From contig NZ_CP032819.1 of NCBI RefSeq assembly GCF_003991565.1, positions 744,001-808,000 on the forward strand: a DNA stretch of 64,000 nucleotides, read 5' to 3'. The position numbers and the translations under genes are program-made. The stretch comes from Butyricimonas faecalis (GTDB lineage Bacteria > Bacteroidota > Bacteroidia > Bacteroidales > Marinifilaceae). Positions 33,698 through 41,907 of this stretch are shown piece after piece (within the stretch, counting starts at the first letter, position 1; every line of letters begins with the position of its first letter). The notes under the pieces were generated by a model. It did not search any database. It was not told the DNA's origin and saw only the letters and a program-made list of their open reading frames with translations.

Positions 33698-35635
33698 CTA
33701 GCTGTTCCTTTTAAATTCGGCGGGAGGAAGTCCGGTAAGCTGTTTGAAGGCCCGGTGGAAAGTGATGCGGCTGTTGAAACCAACCTGTTCGGCCAGTTCA
33801 TCGAAATTAACCGTATGATTGCGGCCCGTCGAGAGGATACGCACGGCTTCCTTCACGCGGTATTCATTCAGGAAACGGGTGAAATTCTTGCCCGTGGTTC
33901 GGTTGATGGCGCGCGAAACAGTTTCGCGGGTTACTTCCAGCTTTTGCGAGAGGGTATCCAGCGAAAGGGAGTTGTCCCGGTAGATCTGTCCTTCGACCAT
34001 TATTTTATGAATACGGGCTGCTAGTTCAACATCTTTCTCCGTAGGTCCCTGCTGTCGGTTACCGTCCTCGCCCTTTTCTTCCGTGATTGTGTGATTGGGA
34101 GAAACAGGATCAATTATCTGTTCCAGTCGGTCGCTGTCGGCCCACCGTTTGTTTTTCTCCACCAACTCGCGGTAAGCGGCCTTTTTTTTATGGTATAGAT
34201 AATATATAAGCATGGAAACCAACACGGCGATGACCGCAAAAACGACCAGTCTGGTAATCGCCGTCTGTTGCTGTTGCAACCTCTCATGTTGAGAGCGGTT
34301 TTTCTCGGCAAGCAGTTCCTGCCGGGTACGCATGAGTAACATGGCGTCAAACTCATCCCTGTAATCGGCATGAGCCATGGAAAGGGAGTCTATGTATTTT
34401 CCCGCCGTGGCAGCATCGCCTTTCTGCTGGTGATATTTTGCTAGTATGGGGTATATCTGTCGGGCCCGGTGAGGATTTATAAAATGTATATGCTCGCGGA
34501 TATAGGCGGTGGCGGTATCTGCCCACTGTTTGGCCCACTCCCAGTTGTCCAGCCCCATGTAGCATTCGGCCATGCCCACGGCAATACCCGAAGCAAAAGA
34601 ATAGTCGTTATCGCTGATCATAATGGGCAGCGAAAGTTCATACAGCCCGATGGCTTCGCAGTAGAGCCCAGCCCGGGTGAGATTGTGCGCCAGGTTGGCC
34701 AGCGCCACGGCATCGTAAACAGCGCGGGCATAGATGGTGTCGGGGCTTTGGAGGATGGAGATGAAATAGTCATCCGAACGCTTGCGGTCGCCCGACTGAC
34801 GGTAGTAAATGGCCAGGGAGTTGCGGGCTTTCAGGTTGGAGTCATCAAAATAGAATCCCGGAGTTTCCCTCGTGGCTTTTTTCAGCAACGGTACGGCGGC
34901 TTCGTAATCACGAAATTTATAATAAAGCAATCCTATATCGCCATACATGTTTCCGTTAAAGGGATACTGCCTGCAATCGAGACCGTCGATGTCGTGGATA
35001 AGCTCTTCGGCGGTAGCGAAAGCCACGGGATAGGAAGTGCCGAAACCGGCGGTAAGTTGGAAAAGGTGTCCCTTTACCCTAAGTGCCCACCAGGTGGCAC
35101 CTTTGCGCTGGAAAGCTTTTATGGCGGCCTGCTGCTCGGCAATCCAGACCGTGGAATCCCTGCCCAGGTTGTTGTACCACACCCGCAGATAGTCGGCCTC
35201 GTTGCGCAGCGCATCGCCGGGGTACTTGTCGGCCGCCTGCTCCGCGAGATCAGCCTCGTGTAATAACTTTTCGCGCGACAGGTGGTAAAAATAGCCTTTG
35301 TAGGTGGCGTAAATGTATTCGTAAGTATCGTAGGACGGCCCAGCAGCTATCACACGGTGAAATTCGTTGCGGTCGATGTAAAACCACCGCTTGTCCTCCC
35401 GTGAATAAATACTGTCACTGCCGCTTTCGGCCGTGATGGTGCGTTGGTAAACGGCCGGATCGGCATGGGCACGCAGCAGGCTGTCGGGGTTCAGACGCAT
35501 GATCCGTTTGTACAATGCACGACCGTAAGCGCTGTCACTCGAAGAAACAACCGGTTGCGCAAAGAGAGCACCCGCGGCCCATACCGTAAGGCATAGGCTA
35601 ATCACATATTTTAAGGGGCATTTATTTACATTCAT
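33698..35635 (-). CDS. TPR-membrane-AraC hybrid regulator
   Basis: I start this at the ATG 35635 (MNVNKCPLKY), giving 645 residues. A signal/anchor segment precedes a long periplasmic TPR-type helical region (about 60-440; YEAAVPLLKKATRETPGFYFDDSN, CEAIGLYELSLPI). One transmembrane helix at about 460-480 (VVFAVIAVLVSMLIYYLYH) leads to a cytoplasmic coiled stretch and a C-terminal AraC-type double helix-turn-helix at about 540-645 (LEVTRETVSRAINRTTG, FDELAEQVGFNSRITFHRAF). It is thus a one-component membrane sensor. It lies upstream of, and on the same strand as, the pilus/DGR operon, and is its probable regulator. Confidence 0.88.
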   Translation of the reverse strand: MNVNKCPLKYVISLCLTVWAAGALFAQPVVSSSDSAYGRALYKRIMRLNPDSLLRAHADPAVYQRTITAESGSDSIYSREDKRWFYIDRNEFHRVIAAGPSYDTYEYIYATYKGYFYHLSREKLLHEADLAEQAADKYPGDALRNEADYLRVWYNNLGRDSTVWIAEQQAAIKAFQRKGATWWALRVKGHLFQLTAGFGTSYPVAFATAEELIHDIDGLDCRQYPFNGNMYGDIGLLYYKFRDYEAAVPLLKKATRETPGFYFDDSNLKARNSLAIYYRQSGDRKRSDDYFISILQSPDTIYARAVYDAVALANLAHNLTRAGLYCEAIGLYELSLPIMISDNDYSFASGIAVGMAECYMGLDNWEWAKQWADTATAYIREHIHFINPHRARQIYPILAKYHQQKGDAATAGKYIDSLSMAHADYRDEFDAMLLMRTRQELLAEKNRSQHERLQQQQTAITRLVVFAVIAVLVSMLIYYLYHKKKAAYRELVEKNKRWADSDRLEQIIDPVSPNHTITEEKGEDGNRQQGPTEKDVELAARIHKIMVEGQIYRDNSLSLDTLSQKLEVTRETVSRAINRTTGKNFTRFLNEYRVKEAVRILSTGRNHTVNFDELAEQVGFNSRITFHRAFKQLTGLPPAEFKRNS

Positions 35636-35728
35636 TATGTTGTAAAAATAGTGATTTATTTCCAAAAAGTTTAATCCTATTATGGGAGAATTATGAAAAT
35701 TTTCAAAACCAACAACATGAAAATATCT

Positions 35729-36550
35729 CTAGTTCTTTCTCCCACTTCTAAAATCCGATGGAGACATATTCTTATACTTCTTAAACTCCCGAATCAAATG
35801 ACTCTCATCCGTGTAGTTCATGATGGCTGCAATTTCATTAATCCGCATACTCGTATGTAACAATAAATCCTCCACGGAAGCAAGTCTACAACGAAGAATA
35901 TAATCCTTGAGATTTTCATTCGTATGCCTTTTGAAATAGCGCCCGATATAAGTCTCGGACAAATGGAATCTTTGTCCCAACGATGCCAATTGTAATAAAC
36001 GAGGTTCCCGGATATGGGCTTGAATGTATTGTATAATCTGCATAATTTTTTCTTCTTCAACACGAAAAACGCCCAAGCTCTCACTTACAATCAGATTACG
36101 GACAATCAAAACAATAATACTCCTTAACCAATAATTGAGTAGCTCATTGGAATACACTCGAACCTGCGTGTATTCACGTACGATTACATTCACGAGATCA
36201 CGTACATTCTCACGATCCTTCGGATCACAAAGTACACTTCCAGTATGTTGAACGGATCGAATTAAATCCCTCTCATCAGAAGTGAAATACTGCTCCAAAT
36301 AATGCTCTGTAAATCGCAAATAGACAAAATGACTATAAGATTCAATTTTAAAAACGTGACTCGTGTTAGGCAAGATCAAGAAAAGAGAACCAGCCGAATA
36401 AGGAGTATCATGCAGAGAAACCTGAAAAGTCCCTGTACCAGAAACAATATAAGCCAATTCAAAGAAAGTATGTTGATGCACCGGTAAAGGAAACGTGTTA
36501 TATTCCCTAACAATCAACTCGAATGCTTGAAACATATTCTCTCTTTTCAT
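35729..36550 (-). CDS. AraC-family transcriptional regulator
   Basis: This is a cytoplasmic DNA-binding regulator. From the ATG 36550 it has 273 residues, but the -7-like box TATTTTTG at 36562-36555 is so close that the ATG at 36535 (MFQAFELI) may be the true start. An N-terminal cupin ligand-binding domain (HQHTFFELAYIVSGTGTFQVS, FLILPNTSHVFKIESYS) precedes two helix-turn-helices (RFHLSETYIGRYFKRHTNENLKDYI; MRINEIAAIMNYTDESHLIREFKKY). It is divergent from the DMT transporter gene, which it may control. Confidence 0.9.
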   Translation of the reverse strand: MKRENMFQAFELIVREYNTFPLPVHQHTFFELAYIVSGTGTFQVSLHDTPYSAGSLFLILPNTSHVFKIESYSHFVYLRFTEHYLEQYFTSDERDLIRSVQHTGSVLCDPKDRENVRDLVNVIVREYTQVRVYSNELLNYWLRSIIVLIVRNLIVSESLGVFRVEEEKIMQIIQYIQAHIREPRLLQLASLGQRFHLSETYIGRYFKRHTNENLKDYILRCRLASVEDLLLHTSMRINEIAAIMNYTDESHLIREFKKYKNMSPSDFRSGRKN

Positions 36551-36608
36551 GGTACAAAAATACAATAAAATGATTGAAATATACAGGAATAAAAATTCTT
36601 TCCTATTC

Positions 36609-36616
36609 TACTTTTG
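36609..36616 (+). promoter_or_regulatory. -7 box for the DMT transporter
   Basis: TACTTTTG matches TAnnTTTG, 25 bp before the GTG start codon and divergent from the AraC gene. Confidence 0.45.
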
Positions 36617-36641
36617 CAACCGGAAACCAATAAAATAACAA

Positions 36642-37562
36642 GTGAAAAAGGATGAGTTGAAAGGTCATATATCCATGACCACGGCAAACATGATGTGGGG
36701 CTTGATGTCCCCGATCTCAAAAATGGTGCTTATCACCAGCATCATTACACCATTCATTATTGTTGAAATCCGGATTATCGGGGCCGCAATTCTATTCTGG
36801 ATTGCCTCCATTTTCACCAAACGGGAACACGTGTCCCCTCCCGACTTGCTGAAGCTGTTCTTTGCCGCCATGCTGGGAGTACTTTTCAACCAAGGACTAT
36901 TCACCATAGGACTCGGCATGACCTCCCCCGTAGATGCCTCCATCATCACCACAAGCACCCCCATCCTAACGATGATCATCGCGGCTATCTACTTGAAAGA
37001 ACCCATCACGAGCAAAAAAGTATCGGGAATATTCCTAGGTGCTTCCGGAGCCCTATTACTAATCGTAAGCAACCAAAATATCGGGGGAACAACCCACAAC
37101 AGTAACATCTGGGGAGATACCGTCTGCCTCGTCGCCGAACTTAGTTTTGCCCTATACCTCGTTCTGTTCAAACAACTCATCAGTCGCTACTCTCCCATCA
37201 CACTCATGAAATGGATGTTCACTTACGCGGCAATATGTATCACTCCATTCTCCTTTCAAAACATGACACAACTGGAATGGTTATCACTTGAACCCAATAC
37301 ATGGTATGGCCTCAGCTTTATCCTTCTGGGTAGCACGTTCGTCAGTTACCTGTTGTCACCTATCGGACAACGCCATCTACGTCCCACCGTGGTAAGCATG
37401 TACTGCTATGTCCAACCGATCATCGCGAGCTGTGTTGCCGTTTACTGGGGTATGGACTCCTTCAACCTGCTCAAAATCATCGCCGTTATCTGCGTTTTCT
37501 CCGGCGTTTTCCTCGTAACGCGTAGTAAAAGCCGGGCAGACCTGGAAGCTGAAGTGAACTAA
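36642..37562 (+). CDS. DMT-superfamily (EamA) transporter
   Basis: This is an inner-membrane exporter or permease of the drug/metabolite transporter superfamily, 306 residues with ten predicted helices in two EamA repeats (about 12-145 and 160-298; boundary pattern TSPVDASIITTSTPILTMIIA and LLGSTFVSYLLSPIGQRHL). The start codon is GTG (36642); an in-frame ATG at 36675 would trim the N-terminus close to the first helix. The position of the -7 box suits the GTG. The substrate is unknown. The divergent AraC-family gene is a candidate regulator. Confidence 0.9.
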   Translation: MKKDELKGHISMTTANMMWGLMSPISKMVLITSIITPFIIVEIRIIGAAILFWIASIFTKREHVSPPDLLKLFFAAMLGVLFNQGLFTIGLGMTSPVDASIITTSTPILTMIIAAIYLKEPITSKKVSGIFLGASGALLLIVSNQNIGGTTHNSNIWGDTVCLVAELSFALYLVLFKQLISRYSPITLMKWMFTYAAICITPFSFQNMTQLEWLSLEPNTWYGLSFILLGSTFVSYLLSPIGQRHLRPTVVSMYCYVQPIIASCVAVYWGMDSFNLLKIIAVICVFSGVFLVTRSKSRADLEAEVN

Positions 37563-37942
37563 AATTTCAGCTTCTTTTTATCATAAGTAATAATGTTATT
37601 ACTAATAATGTTATTACTAATAAAATTATTAGGATTATCGGGTTTTGGATCGAAACCCAATAAATGCAAGCTTTGTTTTTACGCACAAACTCCTCCGTCA
37701 CTACCCCCTCCAACTCCCCCTTACACAGGGGGAGAGTTGGTACTTCTTCCCGAAAACGGTAAGTACTCAACTCTTCCTCGGTTTATAGAGGGAAACCACC
37801 GGGTAAGCGAGAACAGACGAAGAGCTTGCTCGGAATCTGTCGAACGAAAGGTGGTTCGAGTCCCTTTCGGGCTCAATACCCCGAATGGGGAGGGAGGACG
37901 TTCATGGACACTACATCATAAACGTTTTCTGTTTACAATAAC
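37563..37942. other. Intergenic region with AT repeats and a G+C-rich palindrome
   Basis: This 380-bp gap between convergent genes holds a short tandem of AATAATGTTATTACT-like units (37590-37620), the dispersed palindrome at 37701-37740, and about 170 bp with no coding signal that I recognise. Confidence 0.6.
37701..37740. repeat. Dispersed G+C-rich palindrome, copy 1
   Basis: CCAACTCCCCC (37710-37720), a 7-nt loop TTACACA, then GGGGG-AG-AGTTGG form a strong hairpin. The same core occurs at 48569-48596 and 62435-62470. Confidence 0.75.
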
Positions 37943-39289
37943 TTACAAATTAGACAACGCGTATAAAGGACAGATTTCTACCCGTTTACCATCACTTATA
38001 ATCTCTCCAAAATTTTCTAAAGATGAACGAATACCTACTTCTACATTTTTGTCTTTCATAAAATTAAAAAGACTTTTCATTCCACCTTTAATCCCCGCTT
38101 TTATTTCTATCGGAAGAATTTTCAGATTACGAGTTATCAAATAATCAACCTCTGCCATACTATTTTTTTCTGTACGCATCCAAAAATACAAATCATGACG
38201 TTGAGTCGGTGATTGATAACGCAAAAGCTCTAACCCTGCAACCATCTCCGTCAAAAAACCTTTATTTACCAAGTCCGTAGCTCCACCAACAAGAAGTTGT
38301 TCGGTAATTTTACTTATATCCCCTAAATCCATGTTAAGAATACGTAATAATAGCCCACTATCAAAATACAAATATTTTACAAAGCTATCATTACATTCCG
38401 CTCCCAACGGTAAACCGTTAGCCGCTGTATGTACAACAGGTATTATCAATCCGGCTAACCTTAAAAGTTCTAAAGCTTCCTTTACTTGACCACTCCTATA
38501 ATCACGCGAGATTCGACTATACATCAATTTCTCGCCAACCTGATGGACAACACCACGAACGGTCAAACGCAACAATGTTGTGTCAACTCTCTTTTTATAT
38601 TTGGCGAAATCATCTTCATAAGACACAATAATCTCATCCTGCACTTGTTGACATTGCAAATAATCACCTTCATCCACCCACGTCACAACAGATTCCGGCA
38701 TACCTCCCACCATCAAGTAAATTCGAAACAACTCAACCAACTTTTGATGGAAAACCTCCATTAACGGTCGAGAAGCGGAAGCAGCTTTTTTTTCAATAAT
38801 CAATTTCTCGTTTCCCGTTGCCATCAAAAATTCATCAAAAGTCATCGGATACACAAACAACGAACGAATCCGCCCAACACCATAAGTAGGAATTTCATTC
38901 AAAACAAATTCCAATAAAGAGCCGGCTGCAATAACATGCAATTCTTGATAATCTTCATAAAAGAAACGTAAACTAGAAATCGCTTCTTTACACATCTGAA
39001 TTTCATCAAAAAACAATAAGGTTTTTCCCGGTTGTATGGTTACCCCAAAAAACACTGCCAATTTCGCTACAATTTGTTTCACATCTAACTCCCCAACAAA
39101 CAGTTCTTTTAATTGTGGCTGTTTCTCAAAATTCACCTCTACATAATTATCAAACTCTAAAGCCAAATGCTTTACAGCTGAAGACTTTCCTACTTGGCGA
39201 GCACCTCTTAACAACAAAGGCTTATGCTTCGATTCTTTTTTCCAAGCTAAAAGAATATTATCAATTGAACGTGGAAGATACCTACCCAT
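37943..39289 (-). CDS. AAA ATPase with DUF4143 (AAA_14 family)
   Basis: This cytoplasmic P-loop ATPase of 448 residues belongs to the AAA_14-DUF4143 family, of uncertain role. Walker A is LRGARQVGKSSAVKHL (about residue 29), Walker B is TLLFFDEIQM (about 92), and a sensor-like Ser/Asn follows in VIAAGSLLEF. The C-terminal DUF4143 part (about 215-400) has LYFDSGLLLRIL, LTEMVAGLELLRYQS and a nuclease-like fold motif EVDYLITRNLKILPIEIKAG. Members are abundant and mobile in Bacteroidales. Its start is preceded by three phased 33-bp repeats. Confidence 0.9.
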   Translation of the reverse strand: MGRYLPRSIDNILLAWKKESKHKPLLLRGARQVGKSSAVKHLALEFDNYVEVNFEKQPQLKELFVGELDVKQIVAKLAVFFGVTIQPGKTLLFFDEIQMCKEAISSLRFFYEDYQELHVIAAGSLLEFVLNEIPTYGVGRIRSLFVYPMTFDEFLMATGNEKLIIEKKAASASRPLMEVFHQKLVELFRIYLMVGGMPESVVTWVDEGDYLQCQQVQDEIIVSYEDDFAKYKKRVDTTLLRLTVRGVVHQVGEKLMYSRISRDYRSGQVKEALELLRLAGLIIPVVHTAANGLPLGAECNDSFVKYLYFDSGLLLRILNMDLGDISKITEQLLVGGATDLVNKGFLTEMVAGLELLRYQSPTQRHDLYFWMRTEKNSMAEVDYLITRNLKILPIEIKAGIKGGMKSLFNFMKDKNVEVGIRSSLENFGEIISDGKRVEICPLYALSNL

Positions 39290-39320
39290 CTCTTTAAATT
39301 TATAATTTGATATTCAAATA

Positions 39321-39328
39321 CAAAGATA
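39321..39328 (-). promoter_or_regulatory. -7 box of the AAA_14 gene
   Basis: Minus-strand TATCTTTG matches TAnnTTTG. The -33 region falls in the first of the three phased repeats. Confidence 0.5.
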
Positions 39329-39336
39329 GTATTTTT

Positions 39337-39425
39337 GACAAAATCAAGGGATTAAAAATAACACAATTTGATAAAATCAAGGGGATATTTTTCTCATTTT
39401 ATGATAAAATCAAGGGATTAAAAAC
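39337..39425. repeat. Three direct repeats at exact 33-bp period
   Basis: Copies of GAYAAAATCAAGGGRTT begin at 39337, 39370 and 39403. The period of 33 bp is close to three helical turns, so the copies face the same side of the DNA. The intervening 10-12 bp are not conserved. They lie immediately upstream of the AAA_14 promoter and suggest a cooperative regulator-binding array. Confidence 0.7.
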
Positions 39426-39519
39426 AAATCACCTCATGTTTCCACACGCCAAATGTTCTTTCTAGAGAACTTCCGATGAAAAACTTCGTCGTGAAAGGAT
39501 AACCTGCACTTAGAATACG

Positions 39520-39527
39520 TACTTTTG
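39520..39527 (+). promoter_or_regulatory. -7 box for the MFS gene
   Basis: TACTTTTG matches TAnnTTTG, 19 bp before the ATG of the MFS transporter. Confidence 0.4.
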
Positions 39528-39546
39528 CACCGGAGAAAGAAAAGTC

Positions 39547-40746
39547 ATGAATACAAGTCAAGTAATTATCACACCGGGAAATATAACCAAGGACCGAAAG
39601 ATATCCATATGTGTCTTTCTGTCCGGCTTCTCCTGTTTTGCCCAGTTATACTATTTCCAACCTCTCCTGCCCGATCTGGCACAAGAGTTTGGACTATCAG
39701 CCAGCCATAGTAGCCTGGCTATATCATTCTCCACGCTGGGAATGGTCATCGGTCTATTCACGGCCATGTTCGTGGCGGACACGATTCCAAGAAAGAAACT
39801 GATCAGCGCGGCACTGTTATCGTCAGCCGTCTTTTCGGTTATCTGCTCTTACTCGCCCTCCTTCTTCTTGTTGGTAGCCCTAAGCACGTTGAAGGGATTT
39901 TTGTTATCGGGAGCCACGTCCGTGTCATTAGCATATATATCGGAAGAAGTACAACCCCAGAACAAAGGAAAAATCACCGGGCTCTACATTGCCGGGAACG
40001 CCTTGGGGGGAATGGGGGGACGAGTAATTTCCTCCTACCTCAGCAGTGAATTCTCGTGGCGTGTTGCCTCCGTCTCGATCGGGGTATTATGTGCCCTATT
40101 TGCCATATCATTCCTGATTTTCAGTCCCCGCTCTGTCAATTTCAAACCCAAGCGGGAAAGTTTCAAATCATTGATCGTTTCCAACCTTCACCTCATCGTC
40201 TCCGTGAAACTGATCCCGTTCTACCTGATCGGCTCCCTCATGTTAGGGATATTCGTGAGCTTGTACAACTACCTCGGTTTTTACCTGATAAAAGAACCGT
40301 TCAATTTTCCCCCGTACCTGATTCACTACATCTATTTCATGTACCTGTTTGGAGTATTCGGCTCGATTGCCACGGCAAAATTGACGGCATTGTACAACCA
40401 CTTCAAAATACTGAAAACAATCATTGCCCTCTCCGTGGCAGGATTACTTTTGCTGTACATCAACAACTTTTGGCTCGTCACTCTCGGTCTGGCTATCTTC
40501 ACGTTCAATTTCTTCGTGGTACACGTGATCTGCAACCGAATCGTTAGTGACTACAACCTCCAGAAACGTTCGGTCACCATCTCCATCTACCTCCTGTTCT
40601 ACTACATGGGGTCCAGTATTTGGGGATCCGCCACCGGGGTTATTCTCGACCACTTCGGCTGGCAATGGTTTATCGCCGGACTGATTCTACTCACGTTTAT
40701 CCTGTACGCCATCGCTTACAAAGGCTCGAAATTGATGGGGAACTGA
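39547..40746 (+). CDS. Major facilitator superfamily transporter
   Basis: This is a 12-helix inner-membrane transporter of 399 residues, similar in layout to arabinose-efflux/YnfM-type permeases. The N-terminal half has the MFS signature region between helices 2 and 3 (GLFTAMFVADTIPRKKLISAALL) and helix 4-5 (LSTLKGFLLSGATSVSLAYISEE). A central cytoplasmic loop is rich in Lys/Arg (SPRSVNFKPKRESFK). The second half starts with LIVSVKLIPFYLIGSLMLGIF. It is a single-gene unit. The substrate cannot be predicted. Confidence 0.93.
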   Translation: MNTSQVIITPGNITKDRKISICVFLSGFSCFAQLYYFQPLLPDLAQEFGLSASHSSLAISFSTLGMVIGLFTAMFVADTIPRKKLISAALLSSAVFSVICSYSPSFFLLVALSTLKGFLLSGATSVSLAYISEEVQPQNKGKITGLYIAGNALGGMGGRVISSYLSSEFSWRVASVSIGVLCALFAISFLIFSPRSVNFKPKRESFKSLIVSNLHLIVSVKLIPFYLIGSLMLGIFVSLYNYLGFYLIKEPFNFPPYLIHYIYFMYLFGVFGSIATAKLTALYNHFKILKTIIALSVAGLLLLYINNFWLVTLGLAIFTFNFFVVHVICNRIVSDYNLQKRSVTISIYLLFYYMGSSIWGSATGVILDHFGWQWFIAGLILLTFILYAIAYKGSKLMGN

Positions 40747-40930
40747 CAACGCTCGACCGTGTTACGGGAAACCGCCCCGTGCGGGAAAGCGAAGTTTTAT
40801 CCGCGACAAACCGGTTCTTGGATAGAGCACCTACCACACAGAGCTACATCCTCGCGAGCAAGTTGGTACCATACATCCACCCGAACGTTAACACTTTCTA
40901 CAATTCTACCATATTTTACTATTACAATAG

Positions 40931-40992
40931 GAGCGGAATGGGAGGAGAATGGGAGCGGAATGGGAGCGGAATGGGAGCGGAATGGGAGCGGC
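40931..40992. repeat. 11-bp minisatellite
   Basis: This is a tandem array of the 11-bp unit GAGCGGAATGG, about 5.5 copies, the second carrying two changes. Such arrays slip easily and could vary between strains. Confidence 0.85.
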
Positions 40993-41133
40993 TCGCTATA
41001 TGATGGGAATATGAACGCTATTTGATAGCTAGATATTGTATGATTTCAGATTTAACTGCTTTAGAATATTTCATAACCACGGGCATACTTGTACACAAAA
41101 ATTTCCACGGGTTCGCACGAAGATTTCACAAAT

Positions 41134-41176
41134 AAAAAAAGACTGAATAACTTTTATTGTTAAACAGTCTTTTTTG
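41134..41176. terminator. Bidirectional terminator
   Basis: An A-run followed by GACTG (ending 41145) pairs with CAGTC followed by a T-run (41165-41175). It separates the MFS gene from the convergent LuxR-type gene. Confidence 0.65.
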
Positions 41177-41298
41177 GCAAAATTCTTTCAATGGCTTACG
41201 TTGAAAAGAAAAAAATCATATTATTATTAACATTACAAAGATCAACAATTCCACCCTTCCCCGCAACCCCTTATAATGGGGATATTTCAATCAAAATA

Positions 41299-41907
41299 TC
41301 ATTCCACCTCATTAATATCGATGAGATTGTTCAAAATCGCGTACACCGTAAGCCCGGAAACTGATTTTATTCCCGTCTTCCGGATAATATTTTTCCGGTG
41401 AGTGATCACGGTGTGTACTGATATATGATGCAAATCCGCGATTTCCTTGTTAATCTTCCCCTTGGCCAGGGAAATCAAAATCTCTTTCTCCCGTTCGGAA
41501 AGTTCATTCTTGTCGAGCAAATCAGCCGGGGCACTCAACGCGTCGATTGAATGTAGCAACTTCTGGGCGATCTTATCCCCATCATCGGCAATGTCAATCG
41601 TCGTGTGGTATTGTTTCAAGACCTCCGGATCGATATACTGGTAAACTAACGCCACGAAAGCCGTGTCCTTCACCCCGTCAAACAACTCTTCCAGATGCTG
41701 CCGTTTTTTCAATTCCACGACCGAGGGGTTAATGATTATAACATCCGGGTTCAAATGATTAATTCTTTCCAGGCTATGGAAACAGTCCGCGATAACCGCT
41801 ACGACCTCAAACTCATTCCGCATTTCGATCAACTTCTTCAGTCCGGTTGAAATAATCATGGACGGTTCAATAATAACAATCCTGTAACTTTTATTATTGT
41901 TTTGCAT
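41299..41907 (-). CDS. LuxR-type regulator with degenerate receiver domain
   Basis: This 202-residue regulator has an N-terminal CheY-like domain (about 8-115) whose phosphorylation pocket is lost: the usual acidic pair reads IIEPSM, and the phosphoacceptor position in NPDVIIINPSVV is Asn. It has a C-terminal LuxR helix-turn-helix (about 135-195: LSEREKEILISLAKGKINKEI, HHISVHTVITHRKNIIRKTG). Signalling by phosphorylation is therefore unlikely. Its start overlaps the hemerythrin-protein gene by 14 bp, so the two products are coupled. Regulation of nitrosative or oxidative stress genes is inferred from the partner. Confidence 0.85.
   Translation of the reverse strand: MQNNNKSYRIVIIEPSMIISTGLKKLIEMRNEFEVVAVIADCFHSLERINHLNPDVIIINPSVVELKKRQHLEELFDGVKDTAFVALVYQYIDPEVLKQYHTTIDIADDGDKIAQKLLHSIDALSAPADLLDKNELSEREKEILISLAKGKINKEIADLHHISVHTVITHRKNIIRKTGIKSVSGLTVYAILNNLIDINEVE

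Larger units (their letters stand above)
40747..41298. other. Non-coding intergenic region
   Basis: This 552-bp gap contains a minisatellite (40931-40992), a terminator hairpin (41134-41176) and a CCCC-N7-GGGG near-palindrome (41267-41281). Short frames crossing it are low-complexity translations of the minisatellite. I see nothing else. Confidence 0.6.

Noticed and set aside
25402..36550. A complete tRNA-targeted integrative element covering the pilus/DGR island
   Set aside because: No integrase, excisionase, conjugation genes or duplicated tRNA 3' end were found. Only the composition and the tRNA neighbour support it.
39337..39425. Possible CRISPR array in the three regularly spaced repeats
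   Set aside because: Only three imperfect copies, spacers of 10-12 bp, no cas genes and a position at a promoter. A regulatory array explains it better.
40873..41003. Plus-strand frames rich in Gly-Met-Gly-Ala-Glu-Trp repeats
   Set aside because: They are translations of the 11-bp minisatellite, without promoter or conserved start.
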